A DNA stretch of 64,000 nucleotides, taken from NCBI GenBank assembly GCA_036346205.1, contig JARFJB010001987.1:2521001-2585000 (forward strand), written 5' to 3'. Within the stretch, counting starts at the first letter, position 1. Every line of letters begins with the position of its first letter. Below, in pieces: positions 11,332-22,400 of this stretch. Below the pieces are notes generated by a model that worked only from the letters and a program-made list of their open reading frames with translations, did no database searches and was not told where the DNA came from. This DNA is from Vesta saturnalis. Its lineage: Eukaryota > Arthropoda > Insecta > Coleoptera > Lampyridae. The translations under genes were made by a program, and so were the position numbers.

Positions 11332-12436
11332 TATACAGTGCTCCAAAAAAGTAGGGCAAGACAAAATTAGTATTTTTTCATGAAACACCCAGTATATCAT
11401 TATAAGTTTTTTTTATGAACGAATATCATTTGACATTTAGATTCTGTGCGAAATTATAAAACTTTATTTAATTAGGTTTCATGTATGTAAAATTTTCTAT
11501 TTTTGAAATAATTCGAATTTTATCCAAAAAATTAATTGCATTTACAAGATGTAACTTTTATTATTATGTATCCTTGTGTTTTATTAGGAAAACTTTTATT
11601 TGGACCAAGGAAAAAGCAAGCTTAATCCTATGATCTGAAGAAAATATATTAGAGATAAATGCTACACGGGGTTCAAAATATATGTTCAAACCTGCGAAGC
11701 TTGAAGTTCAAAATTATGACATTTCTCAAATATAACACCCTGTATATTTTTACGCTGTTTTAAGTTATTTTGATTTTTCGATATTATTCAGTGTTACTAT
11801 GGTTTTTTTTTGATTATTCGCAGTAGCCATGTAATTTGAAAACAAAAAAGACTAAACACTAACATATATATAATTTAACTGCAACAGAAAATATTTTTCA
11901 TTACTATGAGAAGTTGATATAAAATAAACGATCATTCCCAAAGAAGCACGACACTTCATTCTGTATTTTGAGCAAGAAGACGATTTTTTAAGCTTCTCCT
12001 AACATATAAACCATATCTATAAATTTCCTTTTAGAGTAATCCATTATTTCACTATTGAAACACGCAAAACTTTTACAATATTAAATGGCTACCATAATGC
12101 AACAACAGTTTGACAGGTCAAATATCTGTCATGAAGAACATTGCTTCATGGCTACTGCCAATTGAACATATATTTTGAACACACTGTAGCATTTATCTCT
12201 AATATATCTTCTTCAGAACATAAGCTTAAGCTTGGTCGAAATCCAGAAGTTTTCCTAACAAAACAGAAGATGGTTATATAATGTTAAAGTTGTACCTGTA
12301 AATGAAATTTTTGAATGAAACTTGTATAAATAAAGTTTTGTAATTGCACGTAGAATCCCAAAATTGAACGATATGTACGGCTCTTTAAAAAAATAGTAAC
12401 TTTATCTTGCCCTGCTTTTTGGAACACTCTATACAC
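11332..12436. mobile_element. Non-autonomous DNA element with long inverted arms
   Basis: The left end, CAGTGCTCCAAAAAAGTAGGGCAAGA, is mirrored at the right end by TCTTGCCCTGCTTTTTGGAACACTC. The inverted similarity continues inward: 11581-11700 (AGATAAATGCTACACGGGGTTC and neighbours) matches 12165-12280 in reverse complement. Arms are therefore roughly 270-370 bp. No transposase frame is present. End style and flanking TA suggest a Tc1/mariner-dependent miniature element. Its right half is repeated at 16036-16290. Confidence 0.72.
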
Positions 12437-12652
12437 TCATTTAAAATGTTCACAATTACTAGTCATATAATACGATATTTAAAGCATCCCCAGCCTTTAC
12501 AGCCTTCTTTGGTTGAACCAATCTACAAAATTCCATATGTTCAACACGTCTTGTATAAAAACTACGTTTTGTGGTTTGAATGTATACTTTTCTACAAGCA
12601 CAAGATACCTTAAATGTTCTTTAATCTTTCTTGTAGGTTTAAAAAAAGTCAC
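12437..12652 (-). pseudogene. Penelope-like GIY-YIG endonuclease fragment
   Basis: Read on the minus strand in changing frames it gives KPTRKIKEH, a CSCRKVYIQTTKRSFYTRR-like block, then HMEFCRLVQPKKAVKAGDA. This fits the C-terminal GIY-YIG domain of Penelope elements, where CSCGKVYIGTTKRS and EH..C.LGQP.KSAVAEHA are typical. It resembles 21302-21500 at DNA level, sharing the TCAAATGTATACTTTTC and CTTGTAGGTTTAAAAA blocks. The gypsy-type LTR begins directly after it at 12653, so the LTR element seems to have landed in a Penelope copy. A tandem duplicate lies at 16291-16510. Confidence 0.6.
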
Positions 12653-13938
12653 TGCAATGGAGGCATTAGAAATTCAAATTTCGCGCTGTTAAATGATTGT
12701 TGGCTAATTGTGTGTTGATGTAATTAATACTAACGTAAAAAACTTGAGCTTGTTTCGACGAGTATTTACATATGAAATCGGAAAGCTTTTAAATATACGC
12801 GACTGTTTTGTAAAAGGGAGAAAGTAGAGACGCTGTCATAATGACGTATTTGTTAGTCAGTCGCATTAAGTGGGCGATCATAGTTGGTTGAAAGCAACAA
12901 AACGGTTGAAAAGTGATTGCTGCAGCTTAAGTTATGCTGCAGTTAAAATTGTGAAATTATAATTAATACACCTAGGAAAAGCTAAAACCAATTAAAGTGT
13001 AAATTTTATCAAGATGGTGATAAAAAGATTACGCAACAATTTACAATCGCGTTTTAAGTGTGTATTAGAAGTGTTCCATGTTGATGTTTCGATAGCGAGT
13101 GATAAATATAAAATAAGACAATCGATCCGGTATAATAGATCGATGTATAAAGTATAATAACTGAACAATTAAGTAAAAACTGGATAGTGTAAATATATCA
13201 AGTAATTATTTACAAAAATCATTAAATTGTGGGAAGAAAATTAGAAGCGTGTAAATATCTATAACAAAGGTATAAGAAAATATAGAGAAAACAGAGGAGA
13301 GCGGTTCTAGTTTGGCGACAGAGAACGTCATTAAGATTGTCAGAAGGAAGCGCAAGAATTACGTCACCATCTCGAACAAAACGATAAACAAGTAAGATCT
13401 ATTTATAGTGTAAATAAACGAAACTTTGTGCGTTTTATTTATTTTTAAATTTATGTTTAAATACAAATTCTGAACGAAAATATATTTCGCTCATCATTTG
13501 TAAAGAATTATTTTTGCATGTTACTATTAAAAAATACTAACATAGATTAGAATCGTTTTTATATAATACTGTAAACAAGACAGTCTGCATTTAGAATTTG
13601 GCTTAATTAAATGTTATCACTTTTGATTCATTCTTATTATTGACTGTTACAAATGCTTATACAAACACTGAATATGTAAATGCTGAAGAAGGCAAGTTCA
13701 ATTAATTACAAAATAAAAGTAATCAATAACATCAGATTGAGGATAATTTTAATACATGATAATTTTGATAACGCTGACCATAAAAACAATATAATATGTT
13801 TACTCAATGATTTTGAAATTACAAAAGATTAAAAAAGAACCCAAATGTTATTCTGTGTAACAAGGGGTATGAAAGCAAGCTCATAGTCGCTGGGAATACG
13901 CCCGGTACAAAACGATCCCCAACGTGAGAAACGTCATA
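12653..13938 (+). repeat. 5' LTR of gypsy-type element, duplicate copy a
   Basis: Begins TGCAATGGAGGCATTAGAAATTC. Near-identical starts occur at 16512 and 20245, and the latter directly follows a purine-rich tract (AAGAAGGGGG), as expected for a 3' LTR. The right boundary is uncertain. TGGCCCCGAACAGCAG at 13942 resembles a lysine-tRNA-type primer-binding site and would put the end near 13938. An alternative TGGCGACAGAGAACG at about 13315 would end it near 13311. Poly(A)-like AATAAACG lies near 13410. Confidence 0.6.
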
Positions 13939-14316
13939 AAATGGCCCCGAACAGCAGAGCGGACTAAAAGACCGTCACAAAATGGCACCCAACAACAAGG
14001 CCGTATTAGCAACCTGAAAGGATTTCATACTCTCCGAAATTAACGATCGGTTGAGTAATAAAGAAATTAAGAAATCAAATAAATTGTTATTATAAATAAA
14101 AAATTTAATTCATTACCAGTGACGTATCAAAGATTAGGAATTAAAAAAAAAATTTTTTTTTGATTGATTTAGTTTTATATTAGTAAAATTTTTTAGAAAT
14201 TACTAATTACCAGTGGCGTAGTTGAATTATTATTTTAATTATTGTTTTAATTTTTATTGTTTTATGGGGTTAAGGTTAAGTTTTAAAAAGCCAGGTAGGA
14301 AATTAAAACAAAGAAG

Positions 14317-15535
14317 ATGGTAAACACAAAGAGAAGCGAAGATTTTATCGTCAGCCAAGAAAACCAAGATATAATCAACATTTCAGAAAAAGATAAATCA
14401 CCAAAAATAGACATGTTGACAATAGCGGGAGTACCAGTTCAACAGAAAACAGAATAATCAATGATGACAAGATGCAAGAGAACCAAGAGAAGTTAGAAGC
14501 CAAGATGGAGGAAGGACAAAAAAACAATGGAAATAAAGCAAGAGAAGATAGATACAAAAATAGAAGTCAGCCAAAGGGCGAATCAAGAATAATTAAAAGA
14601 ATTAAAAGTTATTTTCAAAGAAGAAATGGGACGCCAAGCAGAACTGATGGAAGAAAATTTAAGACAAAGCAACCACGAAATAATGATCAAGTGTAAGGGA
14701 GAAATCAAGAAACAGATAGACGACACAGATCAACAAATTTATGTACAACATATAAAAATGACACAAATTGAAGAGAGAAATGAGTATGCTAAAACTCAAA
14801 TAGGCCGTACAATAGGCGAGATAGGAGTTAAAAAGTGAAGTGAAGTGAAGAAAAGGTACTATAATGCAAACAAAAATTACTAAAAATGAAGAAGCTATTA
14901 CAATACTACAATAATTTATAAAAATGAAGGTCAACCAACACAAAAGCCAAGAAAGTTCGATGGAAACTTAGGGACCATACATCCAGTGAATATTTGGAGA
15001 ATTTCGACATGGAAGATCAAAGGAAGGTTGATAGTATGATACAATTATTAGAAGGTAATGCAAGGTCATGGGCTGAATTACATCGTGAAAGGTGGTCCAA
15101 CCTAGAAGAAATGAAAGAAGATTTTTTGGAGCAATTTTGGTCTGAAAATGTCCAAAGCGAAATACGATCAAGATTGTACACACAAAGACAATATAATTAA
15201 CGCTATAGAAAATATGTAGCCCACCTACAACCAGCAATAGAAGAAAAGCAAATAGTGATGTTATTAAGTAGACATTTTCCGGGTCAAATGGAAAACACAT
15301 TAATTGGTCCAGGCGCAAGAACAATCGATCAGTTAATAAATGCATTGAGAAGAATACAAACGGCAAATGCCAGTGAAAGGACAGCGTGGAACCACCCCAT
15401 AGGGAAAGTAATGGCAATGAAACCAACAATCAGCAAAGAGATAGATGGCCACAAAAAAGAAACGTTAATACAACATATCACAGGAGAGGTAGAGGTAATT
15501 GTGGACCACATATAGACTAAGTTGAGGAATACATG
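14317..15535 (+). pseudogene. Gypsy-type gag, copy 1, broken
   Basis: The start ATG at 14317 (MVNTKRSEDFIVSQ...) is shared with copy 2 at 18296. The N-terminal third is lysine/glutamate-rich and predicted coiled coil (repeated EENLRQ, KCKGEIKKQ, IEERNEYA). The capsid-like part follows near 14996 with ENFDMEDQRKVDSMIQLLEG, ARSWAELHRERW and EEMKEDFLEQFW. This is the pattern of the retrotransposon gag domain, in which an aromatic 'ARSW' block precedes 'F...F'. Breaks include a stop after QQKTE near 14456, a frameshift near 14836-14850, and a deletion near 15222. Gag would form the intracellular particle. No zinc knuckle is seen downstream. Confidence 0.7.
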
Positions 15536-15817
15536 AATACCGGAGAGAAGAAGGTACGACAGAATCAACGATGAAGGGGGTCTAATAGCCTCCTCCCAAC
15601 CGTCGTAAAACTAAATACGCCGAGGCCAGAAGCTCCGCTGATCTCGAGTACTATACGTACGGAGGAGCAACAAAATTTAATTAGTTTTATTAGACAATTT
15701 TAGAAAAACCCACATAAAGCGCAAATGAAGAAAGAGGACGAACAAGGTCGAGACACAGAAGAAGAAGAAGAGGAAGAAGGAGAAATGGGGTGTTGTCCAA
15801 ATAAATAAAGGCGATGA

Positions 15818-16035
15818 AGAGCTTAAGACAATTATTTAGCAAAGTTTCGATTGTGGTGGCGCCTAGAGACATATTTTCCCGGACTGAGCTGTTTGAATGT
15901 AGGTGTAAGGTGTTTGAGCATATTAATCATTCATTTTACTTATTATTTCGACCACGCCCATCTCCCTGTTAGCTGGCTTGGCAACCCGCTTACATTAGTG
16001 AGCATGCACGACGCCTAGTGCGGTTTGGACGTGTA
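15818..16035 (-). repeat. Fragment of the long-LTR family found at 51165-53748
   Basis: The sequence from AGCTTAAGACAATTATTTAG to GGTTTGGACGTGTAACA is the reverse complement of about 51165-51385. It stops at the same terminal bases (TGTTACACGTCC in the other orientation). It sits exactly at the junction between the two tandem duplication units. Confidence 0.85.
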
Positions 16036-16290
16036 ACACAATTGAACATATATTTTGAACACACTGTAGCATTTATCTTTAATATATCTTCTTCAGAACA
16101 TAGGCTTAAGCTTGGTCGAAATCCAGAAGTTTTCCTAACAAAACAGAAGGTGGTTATGTAATTTTTGATTGAAACTTGTATAAACAAAATTTTATAATTG
16201 CACGTAGGATCCAAAAATTGAATGATATGTAGGGTGCTTCATTAAAAAAAAAATACTAACTTTACCTTGCCCTGCTATTTGGAATACTCT
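16036..16290. mobile_element. Duplicated right part of the miniature element
   Basis: Matches 12155-12436, including the terminal CTTGCCCTGC..TTTGGAA.ACTC end. The left half is absent because the duplication boundary lies inside the element. Confidence 0.8.
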
Positions 16291-16511
16291 ATACACTCAT
16301 TTAAAATGTTCACAATTACTAGCCATATAATACGATATTTAAAGCATCCCCAGCCTTTACAGACTTTTTTGGTTGCACCAATCTACAAAATTCCATATGT
16401 TCAACACGTCTTGTATAAAAACTAGGTTTCGTGGTTTAAATGTATACTTTTCTACAAGAATAAGATACCTTAAATGTACTTTAATCTTTCTTGTAGGTTT
16501 AAAAAAGTCAC
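16291..16511 (-). pseudogene. Penelope GIY-YIG fragment, duplicate
   Basis: Duplicate of 12437-12652 with a few substitutions. It lies directly before the LTR at 16512. The missing upstream (RT) part of a Penelope copy resumes right after the far LTR at 20740, which supports insertion of the LTR element into Penelope sequence. Confidence 0.6.
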
Positions 16512-17888
16512 TGCAATAGAGGTATTAGAAATTCAAATTCCGCGCTGTTAAATGACATTAAATGGTTGTTGGCTATTTGTGTGTAGATGTAATTAACGTT
16601 AACATGAAAAGCTTGAGCTTGTTTCGACGAGTATTTACATATGAAATTGGAAAGCTTTTAAATATACGCGACTGCTTTGTAAAAGGGAGAAAGTAGAGAC
16701 GCTGTCATAATGACGTATTTGTTAGTCTCATTAAGTGGGCGATCATAGTTGGTTGAAAGCAACAAAACGGTTGAAAAGTGATTGCTTTAGCTTAAGTTAT
16801 GCTGCAGTTAAAATTGTGAAATTATAACTAATACTCCTAGGAAAAGCTAAAACCAATTAAAGTGTAAATTTTATCAAGATGGTGATAATAAAAAGATTGC
16901 GCAATAATTTACAATCGCGTTTTAAGTGTGTATTAAAAGTGTTCCATGTTGATGTTTCGATAGCGAGTGATAAATATAAAATAAGACAATCGATCCGGTA
17001 TAATAGATCGATGTATAAAGTATAATAACAAAAAACATTGATAATTAAGTGAATAGCTGTCCGTAGCTCGCTTGGAGTTTGTTGCGCCCCCCGTTTGTAA
17101 TTGAAACTGAACAATTAAGTAAAAACTGAATAGTGTAAATATATCAAGTAATTATTTACAAAAATCATTAAATTGTGGGAAGAAAATTGGAAGCGTGTAA
17201 ATATCTATAACAAAGGTATAAGAAAATATAGAGAAAACAGAGGAGAGCGGTTCCAGCTTGACGATAGAGAACGTCATTAACATTGTCAGAAGGAAGCGCC
17301 GCAAGAATTACGTCACCATCTCGAACAAAGCGATAAACAAATAAGATCTATTTATAGTGTAAATAAACGAAACTTTGTGCGTTTTGTTTATTTTTAAATT
17401 TATGTTTAAATACAAATTCTGAACGAAAATATATTTCGCTCATAATTTGTAAAGAATCATTTTTGCATGTTACCATGAAAAAATACTAACATAGAATTAT
17501 AATCATTTTTAGATAATTCTGTAAACAAGACAGCCTGCATTTAGAATATGGCTTAATTAAATGTTATCACTTTTGATTAATTCTTATTATTGACTGTTAC
17601 AAAAGCTTATACAAACACTGAAAATGTAAATGTTGAAGAAAGCAAGTTCAATTAGTTACAAAATACAGGTAATTAATAACATCAGATTGAGGATAATTTT
17701 AATATATGATAATTTTGATAACAATGACCATAAATACAATATAAAATGTTTACTCAATGATTTTGAAATTACAGAAGATTAAAAAAGAACCCAAATATTA
17801 TTCTGTGTAGCCAGGGATATGCAAGCAAGGTCACAGTCGCAGGGAATACGCCCGGTACAAAACGATCCCCAACGTGAGAACCGTCACA
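16512..17888 (+). repeat. 5' LTR of gypsy-type element, copy b
   Basis: Starts TGCAATAGAGGTATTAG and is parallel to copy a throughout. It holds about 76 extra bp (about 17029-17104, including GCTTGGAGTTTGTTGCGCCC) absent from copy a. A candidate primer-binding site TGGCCCCCAACAGCAG lies at 17892. A second, similar TGGCACCCAACAGCAAGG follows at about 17932, so the site region is itself duplicated. Confidence 0.6.
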
Positions 17889-18295
17889 AAATGGCCCCCA
17901 ACAGCAGAGCGGACTAAAAGATCGTCACAAAATGGCACCCAACAGCAAGGCCGTATTAGCACCCTGAAAGGATTTCATGCTCTCCGAAATTAACGATCGG
18001 TTGATCCATAAAGAAATTAAGAAGTCAAATAAATTGTTATTTTAAATAAAAAACTTGATTCATAACCAGTGACGTATCAGAGATTAGGAATTTGAAAAAA
18101 AAATTTTTGATTGATTAAGCTTCATATTAGTAAAAAATTTTAGAAATCACTAATTACCAGTGGCGTAGTTGAATTATTATTTTAATTTTATATAGGAGAT
18201 TACAAAGGTAGGTATATTTTTATTGTTTTATGGAATTAAGGTCAAGTTTTAAAAATCCAGGTAGGAAATTAACGGAAATAATTAAAACAAAGAAG

Positions 18296-19600
18296 ATGGT
18301 AAACACAAAGGGAAGCGAAGATTTTATCGTCAGCCAAGAAAACCAAGATATAATCAACATTTAAGAAGAAGATAAAGACCTAAAATAGACATGTTGACAA
18401 TAGCGGGAGTACCAGTTCAACAGAAAACAGAAGAATCAATGATGATGAATATGATGCATATGTTATTAGCCAAGATGATAGAGAACCAAGAGAGGTTAGA
18501 AGTCAAGATGGAGGAAGGACAAAATAAAATGGAAAGAAAGCAAGAGAAGATAGAAAAAAAATACGTCAGCCAAAGGGCGAATCAAGAATAATTAAAAGAA
18601 TTAAAAGTAATTTTCAAGTAGAACGGATGGAAGAAAATTTAAGACAAAGGAACCACGAAATAATGATCAAGTGTAAGGGAGAAATAAAGAAACAGAAAGA
18701 CGACACAGATCAACAAACTAACATACAAAATATAAAAATGACACAAATTGAAGAGAGAAATGAGTATGCTATAACTCAAATAGGCCGCACAATAGGCGAG
18801 ATAGGAGTAAAAATAGAAGAAAGTGAAGAAAAGGTACTAGAATGCGAACAAAAATTTCTAAAAATGAAGAAGCTGTTACAATACTACAATAATTTATAAA
18901 AATGAAGGTCAACCAACACAAAAGCCAAGAAAGTTCGATGGAAACTTAAGGACCATACATCCAGTGAATTTTATGAGGACCGTTGAAGTATATTTGGAGA
19001 ATTTCGACATGGAAGATCAAAGGAAGATTGATAGTATGATACAATTATTGGAAGATAATGCAAGGTCATGGGCTGAATTACATCGTGAAAGGTGGTCCAA
19101 CCTAGAAGAAATGAAAGAAGATTTTTTGGAGCAATTTTGGTTTGAAGATGTCCAAAGCGAAATACGATCAAGATTGTACACGCAAAAACAATATAATCAA
19201 CGCCATAGAAAATATGTAGACCACGTATGGTTCTGGGTGAACAAAACGATGCACCTACAATCACCAATAGAAGAAAAGCAAATAGTGAAGGTATTAACTA
19301 GACATTTTCCCAGTCAAATCGAAAACACATTAATTGGCCCAAGCGCAAGAACAATCTATCAGTTAATAAATGCATTGAGAAGAATACAAACGGCAAATAC
19401 CAGTGAAAGTACAGCGTGAAACTACTCCAAAGGGAAAGCGATGGCAATGAAACCAACAGTCAGCAAAGAGACAGATGGCCACAAAGACGAAACGTTAATA
19501 CAACATATCACAGGAGATGTAGAGGTAATTTTGGACCACATAGAGACTAAGTTGAGGAATGTATGAATACCGGAGAGAATAAGGTACGACAGAATCAACG
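18296..19600 (+). pseudogene. Gypsy-type gag, copy 2
   Basis: Better preserved than copy 1. After the MVNTKGSEDFIVSQ start, a stop (TAA at about 18362) breaks the frame. The coiled-coil part runs 18391-18899 (KMEEGQNKMERKQEKIEKK, KCKGEIKKQKDDTDQQ, IEESEEKVLECEQKF). The capsid-like part is an open frame of 151 codons at 18964-19419 with MRTVEVYLENFDMEDQ, NARSWAELHRERWSNLEEM, EDFLEQFW and YNQRHRKYVDHVWFWVNK. The last block, missing from copy 1, is intact here. Gag would assemble particles around the element RNA in the cytoplasm. Stops and frame changes near 18360, 18590 and 18900 show it is dead. Confidence 0.72.
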
Positions 19601-19805
19601 ATGAAGAGGAAGGGGGTCAAAGAGCCTCCTCTCAACCGTCAGAAAACTAAATACGTCGAGGCGAGAAGCTCCGTTGGTCTCGAGTACTATACGTACGGAG
19701 GAGCAATAGAATTTAATTAGCTTTGTTAGACAATTTTACAAAAACCCACATAAAGCGCAAATGAAGAAAGAGGACGAACAATATCGAGAAACAGAAGAAG
19801 AGTAA

Positions 19806-20050
19806 ACAATTTTGTTTGTGAACTAAAAATCAAAAATGAGGTACCACTTTTCGAAAGAAACTACCCGATACCGTTTGCGAAGAGGGAAGCAGTAGAAAGA
19901 AAAATTGAGAGAATATTAGCGGATAAAATAATTGAACGGTCGCAACCACCGTATATAAATCACACAGTGATAGTACCGTTTCAGTGAAAGAGGAGAAAGA
20001 AAAAGGACAGAAATCTATCGGATCCTGTTGATAACGGATTTGAATCTCCA
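19806..20050 (+). pseudogene. Gypsy-type protease-RT linker and RT start, truncated
   Basis: A clean frame at 19806-19990 reads NNFVCELKIKNEVPLF, then ERNYPIPFAKREAVERKIER, ILADKIIERSQPPYINHTVI, matching the gypsy linker and first RT motif ('YPIP...R.AV...I..ML...IIERS.SPY..P...V'). It stops after VPFQ at about 19990. A short altered stretch then leads to the 3' LTR, so most of RT, RNase H and integrase are deleted. This gives the Ty3/gypsy assignment for the whole element. The RT would be cytoplasmic and act within the particle. No catalytic YxDD remains. Confidence 0.75.
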
Positions 20051-20244
20051 AACGTTTATAAGTTAGTTAGTTTTTTCTGTAGGGTTTTGAGTTAGATTCC
20101 CCAATTACCATATTTTTGTTTTGTGTGAGGAAGTAACGAATTTTCTTTGTATATCGCTGATCAAGTTCCATTTGTTTTTTTTTATGGAGTTATATCGTTC
20201 TTGTACCAATTAAATTAGTTGATACAACAACAAGAAGGGGGTAC
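20051..20244 (+). other. Pre-LTR remnant with polypurine tract
   Basis: No domain is recognised. CAAGAAGGGGG at about 20231-20241 directly before the LTR start is a good candidate polypurine tract, the plus-strand primer of LTR elements. Confidence 0.5.
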
Positions 20245-20739
20245 TGTAATGGAGACATTAGAAATTCAAATTTCGCGCTGTTAAATGACATTAAGCAGTT
20301 GTTGGCTATTTGTGTGTAGATGTAACTAATGTTAAGATAAAAGCTTGAGCTTGTTTCGACTAGTATTACATATTACATTGGAAAATATACGCGGCAATTT
20401 GCGAGTCATGACTATTTTGTAAAAGGGAGCAGTAGAGACGCTGACGTATTTTTTAGTCAGTCGCATTAAGTGGGCAATCATAGTTCATCATAGAAGGTAA
20501 CAAAATGGTTGAAAAGAGATTGCTGCAGCTTAAGTTATCCTGCAATTAAGATTATGAAATTATAACGAAAATTCAATTAGTATTGTGTTAAGAGAATATA
20601 AGTGATATTTTCCTTACTAATGCTAGGAAAAGCTAAAACGAAGTGTAAATGTTATCAACTTGGTGATAATAAAAAGATTGCGCAATAATTTACAATCGCG
20701 TTTTAAATGTGTATTGAAAGTGTTCTAAGTTGATGTTTC
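20245..20739 (+). repeat. 3' LTR of gypsy-type element, partial
   Basis: Starts TGTAATGGAGACATTAG and matches copies a and b up to TTGATGTTTC at 20739, after which the sequence is Penelope. Copies a and b continue with GATAGCGAGTG. The LTR is therefore either truncated here or shorter than I delimit in a and b. It has its own small indels, such as CGGCAATTTGCGAGTCATG. Confidence 0.7.
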
Positions 20740-21295
20740 AAAACAACAAAAAGCCATGATTAATTAGGATTTTTTCAACTCTGCTTGTGCCATTAGTTAC
20801 AAACGGAAGAAAAGCAGTGCCAACATTAAGCACTAGTTTATCTTTATATTTATGTCTAGCATTGTTAATATGTCTAAGTGAATACCCATTAGCTTGTAGT
20901 GACTTTGTTAAATATTTATATTCATATTTAAAAAAATCAGGATTACAAATTCGTTTAGCTCGATCAATTAAAGATTTAATTATACCAATTTCTTAACAGT
21001 TATGAAGGTATTTATGGGTGTGTGGCACCTTTCGGTAAACCTAAAAAAATATTAGTTTTGGTATTAGTATGTCTAAAAACAGTAAACTTCAATTAGTTTT
21101 CCCCTCCATGGTAAACTGAAAGCTTGAATGAATACCATTTATAAAAATAACAAGCGTGTCATCTACATATCTGTACCCATTAAAGGCTTTTTAGGGGCAT
21201 TTCGTAATTATGTAACAGGACTAGAGGCTACCCCTTGCTACACCATCTACCTATTCATAGTATTTATTGTTACACTGAAGATGGGTAGTTGTCAG
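20740..21295 (-). pseudogene. Penelope-like RT fragment, copy A
   Basis: On the minus strand, in order, there is an EQ.DGVA-like block near 21250, then YRYVDDTLVIF near 21175 (RT motif C with both Asp residues). A VYRK..HTHKYLHN block follows near 21040. Then come IKSLIDRAKRICNPDFFKYE, YKYLTKSLQANGYSLRHINN and NVGTAFLPFVTNG down to 20775. This is the Penelope C-terminal RT order. Sequence between DGVA and YVDDT is deleted. The GIY-YIG part that should follow is missing here; a matching fragment sits beyond the LTR element at 16291-16511. Penelope RT copies its RNA at chromosomal nicks or ends in the nucleus. Confidence 0.75.
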
Positions 21296-21301
21296 ACAGT
21301 T

Positions 21302-22400
21302 CTAAGAAAGAATTCTTACGTTCTTTCTTTCTTGTATCAAAGCTACGTTTTGTGGTTCAAATGTATACTTTTCCACATGAATAAGATAACTTACACACTC
21401 CGGAAGATGATAATGGGTTTGACACATCTTTAGGTGATCTTGAATGTTCTTCAATTTTTCTTGTAGGTTTAAAAATACTTCTAATGCCATATTTAATTAC
21501 GATTTTTTTCAATTCTATCTGTAACATTAGCTATGAAATGAAGAAAGGCGGTACCAACATTAAGAACTGGTTTTTCTTTAAGGTTACGTCTAGAAGGTGT
21601 AATAACATTATTAATATATATAAGTGAATATCCATTATCTTGTAAGGATTTTGTTAAATATGAAGGTCTCCATCAGTGTGTGTCGGCTTTCTGTAAACCT
21701 TAAAAGATACTGAATTATTAATTTTAGATATTAATATTAAAACCAAAAACTCATGCAGTGCCCCTTCTCCATGTCTCCAAATAACAACTGTGTCATCTAC
21801 ATATCTATATCAAACTGAAGGTTTTTTAGGTGTATTTTGATAAATTTGTTTTTTGGTTGACATTTCCATTGTTAGCCTTCCACCGTTAGAGGGTGTTCTG
21901 ATTTGTCATTTCCTAATGTTTCAAATTTTTCCATATAAAAATTAGCTATAGTAGGACTAAGGGGAATACCCATTGCTACACCATCAATCTGTTCATAAAA
22001 TTTACTATTCCACTGAAAACAAGTTGTAGTAAGACAATGCTGAAAAATATAATCAATAGTTTCTTTTAAAGGAACTATTGTAAAAAGTGAAACAACATCA
22101 AAATTGACCATTATATCTTAAATTTTGAAATTATGCATTTTTTTTCACTAAAATCGGCCTACGTATTACCCATACGATGTTGTAATAAATATCTAAAGTG
22201 TTTTGCAAGAATAAATGTGGGAGAACTAGCTGTACTAACAATAGCACTTAAAAGAACATTAGGTTTATGGATTTTTGGTAGACCATGTAGGTTTGGTGGA
22301 AGAGTTTTACAAAAATTGCATAATTTCAAAATTGAAGATAGTGATATTCATACAACTTCAATAGGCAATAATAAAATCTTCATTTAAATAGCTTCTGGTA
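21302..22400 (-). pseudogene. Penelope-like element, RT plus GIY-YIG, copy B
   Basis: Reading from 22400 down on the minus strand, NFCKTLPPNLHGLPKIHKP with IVSTASSPTFILAKH is the Penelope RT start. An open frame 22111-21872 follows with VNFDVVSLFTIVPLKETIDY, FYEQIDGVAMGIPLSP and ANFYMEKFE. RYVDDTVVIWRHGEGALHEF at about 21840-21770 is motif C, with YVDD intact. YRKPTHTDGDLH follows near 21690. The frame at 21490-21302 ends with a GIY-YIG-like part (GVCKLSYSCGKVYI in a neighbouring frame). The order RT then GIY-YIG is diagnostic for Penelope elements. Frameshifts and small deletions separate the pieces. Confidence 0.85.

Larger units (their letters stand above)
12155..15770 (+). repeat. Unit 1 of tandem segmental duplication
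   Basis: Right part of the miniature element, Penelope fragment, LTR and gag run here in the same order as in 16036-19800, at high similarity. Unit 1 lacks about 33 bp of gag present in unit 2 near 19225, and about 76 bp present in unit 2 near 17029-17104. The gag in unit 1 has an extra GTGAA run near 14836 that shifts the frame. The unit pairs at an offset of about 3.86 kb. Confidence 0.85.
16036..19800 (+). repeat. Unit 2 of tandem segmental duplication
   Basis: Second copy of the block at 12155-15770, starting at CAATTGAACATATATTTTG and ending with the AGAAACAGAAGAAGAG run. Beyond 19800 unit 2 continues into RT sequence and a 3' LTR, which unit 1 lacks. Unit 2 is therefore closer to the original element. 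Confidence 0.85.

Noticed and set aside
14968..15429. 153-codon minus-strand frame
   Set aside because: Shadow of gag; the plus-strand frame carries the retrotransposon gag motifs and is shared with copy 2.
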